Assembly: GCA_021414185.1 (NCBI GenBank)
Contig: JAIOOZ010000624.1
Coordinates: 1 to 6,098, forward strand
DNA: 6,098 nucleotides
Source of the DNA: Betaproteobacteria bacterium
GTDB lineage: Bacteria; Pseudomonadota; Gammaproteobacteria; Burkholderiales; SG8-41
Direction of reading: 5' to 3'
Part shown: piece by piece, positions 5,581-6,098 of the stretch
Numbering within the stretch: position 1 is the first letter of the stretch
Layout: each line of letters opens with the position of its first letter
Position numbers and translations under genes: made by a program
The notes under the pieces: model-generated
What the model was told of the DNA's origin: nothing
Seen by the model: only the letters and a program-made list of their open reading frames with translations
The model's database searches: none

Positions 5581-6098
5581 TTGCGCTGGTCGCAGCTTAC
5601 GCGCGAGGACGTCGCGTCGCGGCTGGCGCAGCCCACGACTGCGCCGGGCGAGCTGGACAAGCACATAGTCGCGCTGCCGCCCGGCGCGCGCGTGATGCTC
5701 GCCGCGGTGCTGGTGGCGCTGGTGCCGCGCGACGACGAAGTGCACGTGCTCCTGACCCAGCGCACGGCCCATATGAAAGACCACCCGAGCCAGATCAGTT
5801 TTCCCGGCGGGCGGGTCGAAGGCGGGGACGGCAATCGCATCGAGACGGCGCTGCGCGAAGCGGAGGAGGAAATCGGGCTCGCCCGCGACCGCGTGGCCAT
5901 ACTCGGCACGCTGCCGGACTACGATATGCCGTCCGGGTTCAGGATCAGCCCGGTGGTCGCCTGGGTCGAGCCGCCGTTCACGCTCAAACTCGACCCCATA
6001 GAGGTCGAATCGGCGTTCGAGGTGCCGCTGTCTTACGTGCTCGACCCCGCCAACCACCAGTACCGCAGCTATGAATTCAACGGCCGCCACCGCGATTA
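5581..6098 (+). CDS. Nudix hydrolase, CoA pyrophosphatase (NudL-like) family, C-terminus cut by window edge
   Basis: It probably cleaves CoA or acyl-CoA into 3',5'-ADP and a 4'-phosphopantetheine product in the cytosol. The 172 complete visible residues carry the marks of this subfamily: LLTQRTAHMKDHPSQISFPGG at 57-77, just before the Nudix box. The box runs from G77 through D83 to REAEEEIG at 92-99, where E93, E96 and E97 are the expected metal ligands. Asp at the first acidic position and one extra residue before RE are, from memory, normal for NudL-like proteins. LGTLPDYDMPSGFRISPVV at 108-126 and EVESAFEVPL at 141-150 also fit. Perhaps 20-50 residues are missing. The TTG start has GAAGG at good spacing and follows fumC by 11 nt. 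An internal ATG (residue 39) is possible but would trim the fold. Exact substrate unproven. Confidence 0.87.
   Translation, partial: MRWSQLTREDVASRLAQPTTAPGELDKHIVALPPGARVMLAAVLVALVPRDDEVHVLLTQRTAHMKDHPSQISFPGGRVEGGDGNRIETALREAEEEIGLARDRVAILGTLPDYDMPSGFRISPVVAWVEPPFTLKLDPIEVESAFEVPLSYVLDPANHQYRSYEFNGRHRD

Noticed and set aside
5428..6090. 220-codon minus-strand open frame opposite the Nudix gene
   Set aside because: The plus strand carries the Nudix box and CoA-family motif in frame, and the minus frame has no recognisable features.
1..6098. Mobile element, CRISPR array, RNA gene, toxin-antitoxin or defence system
   Set aside because: No terminal repeats, transposase motifs, regularly spaced repeats, tRNA-like folds or small paired genes were seen. 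All sizeable stretches are explained by the five genes.

Overview
This is a GC-rich, densely packed bacterial chromosomal segment. It holds five protein-coding genes in two divergent groups. Strong GC bias at third codon positions, a TTATAAT -10 element just upstream of maeB, and the gene families suggest a Gram-negative proteobacterium. My best guess is a betaproteobacterium, at moderate confidence and without a database comparison. I see no mobile elements, RNA genes, CRISPR arrays or signs of recent transfer.

Left arm, minus strand, read right to left. A proline iminopeptidase (pip, 1682..705) is followed 69 nt later by a fumarylacetoacetate-hydrolase-family enzyme. The latter starts at a TTG at 635 and runs off the left edge of the window. 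No terminator-like hairpin separates them, so they may be co-transcribed.

Divergent control region, 1683..1828. It carries a clear -10 box (1795..1800) for the rightward genes. A perfect 6-bp inverted repeat (1760..1774) lies about where the -35 element or an operator would be.

Right arm, plus strand. maeB (1829..4126) encodes a malic enzyme fused to a phosphotransacetylase-like domain. fumC (4178..5569) encodes a class II fumarase. A CoA-pyrophosphatase-type Nudix hydrolase follows (TTG start at 5581, runs off the right edge). The gaps are 51 and 11 nt with no visible terminator, which fits one operon. FumC makes malate from fumarate, and MaeB oxidatively decarboxylates malate to pyruvate, giving reduced nicotinamide cofactor. 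Together they form a short exit from the TCA cycle. MaeB-type enzymes are known to respond to acetyl-CoA, and the Nudix enzyme probably degrades CoA species.

The region is ordinary central metabolism, and I found no convincing undescribed system. The points most worth a second look are the operator-like repeat before maeB, the loss of catalytic residues in the MaeB phosphotransacetylase domain, the placement of the Nudix gene behind fumC, the two TTG starts, and a short tandem repeat across the pip stop codon.
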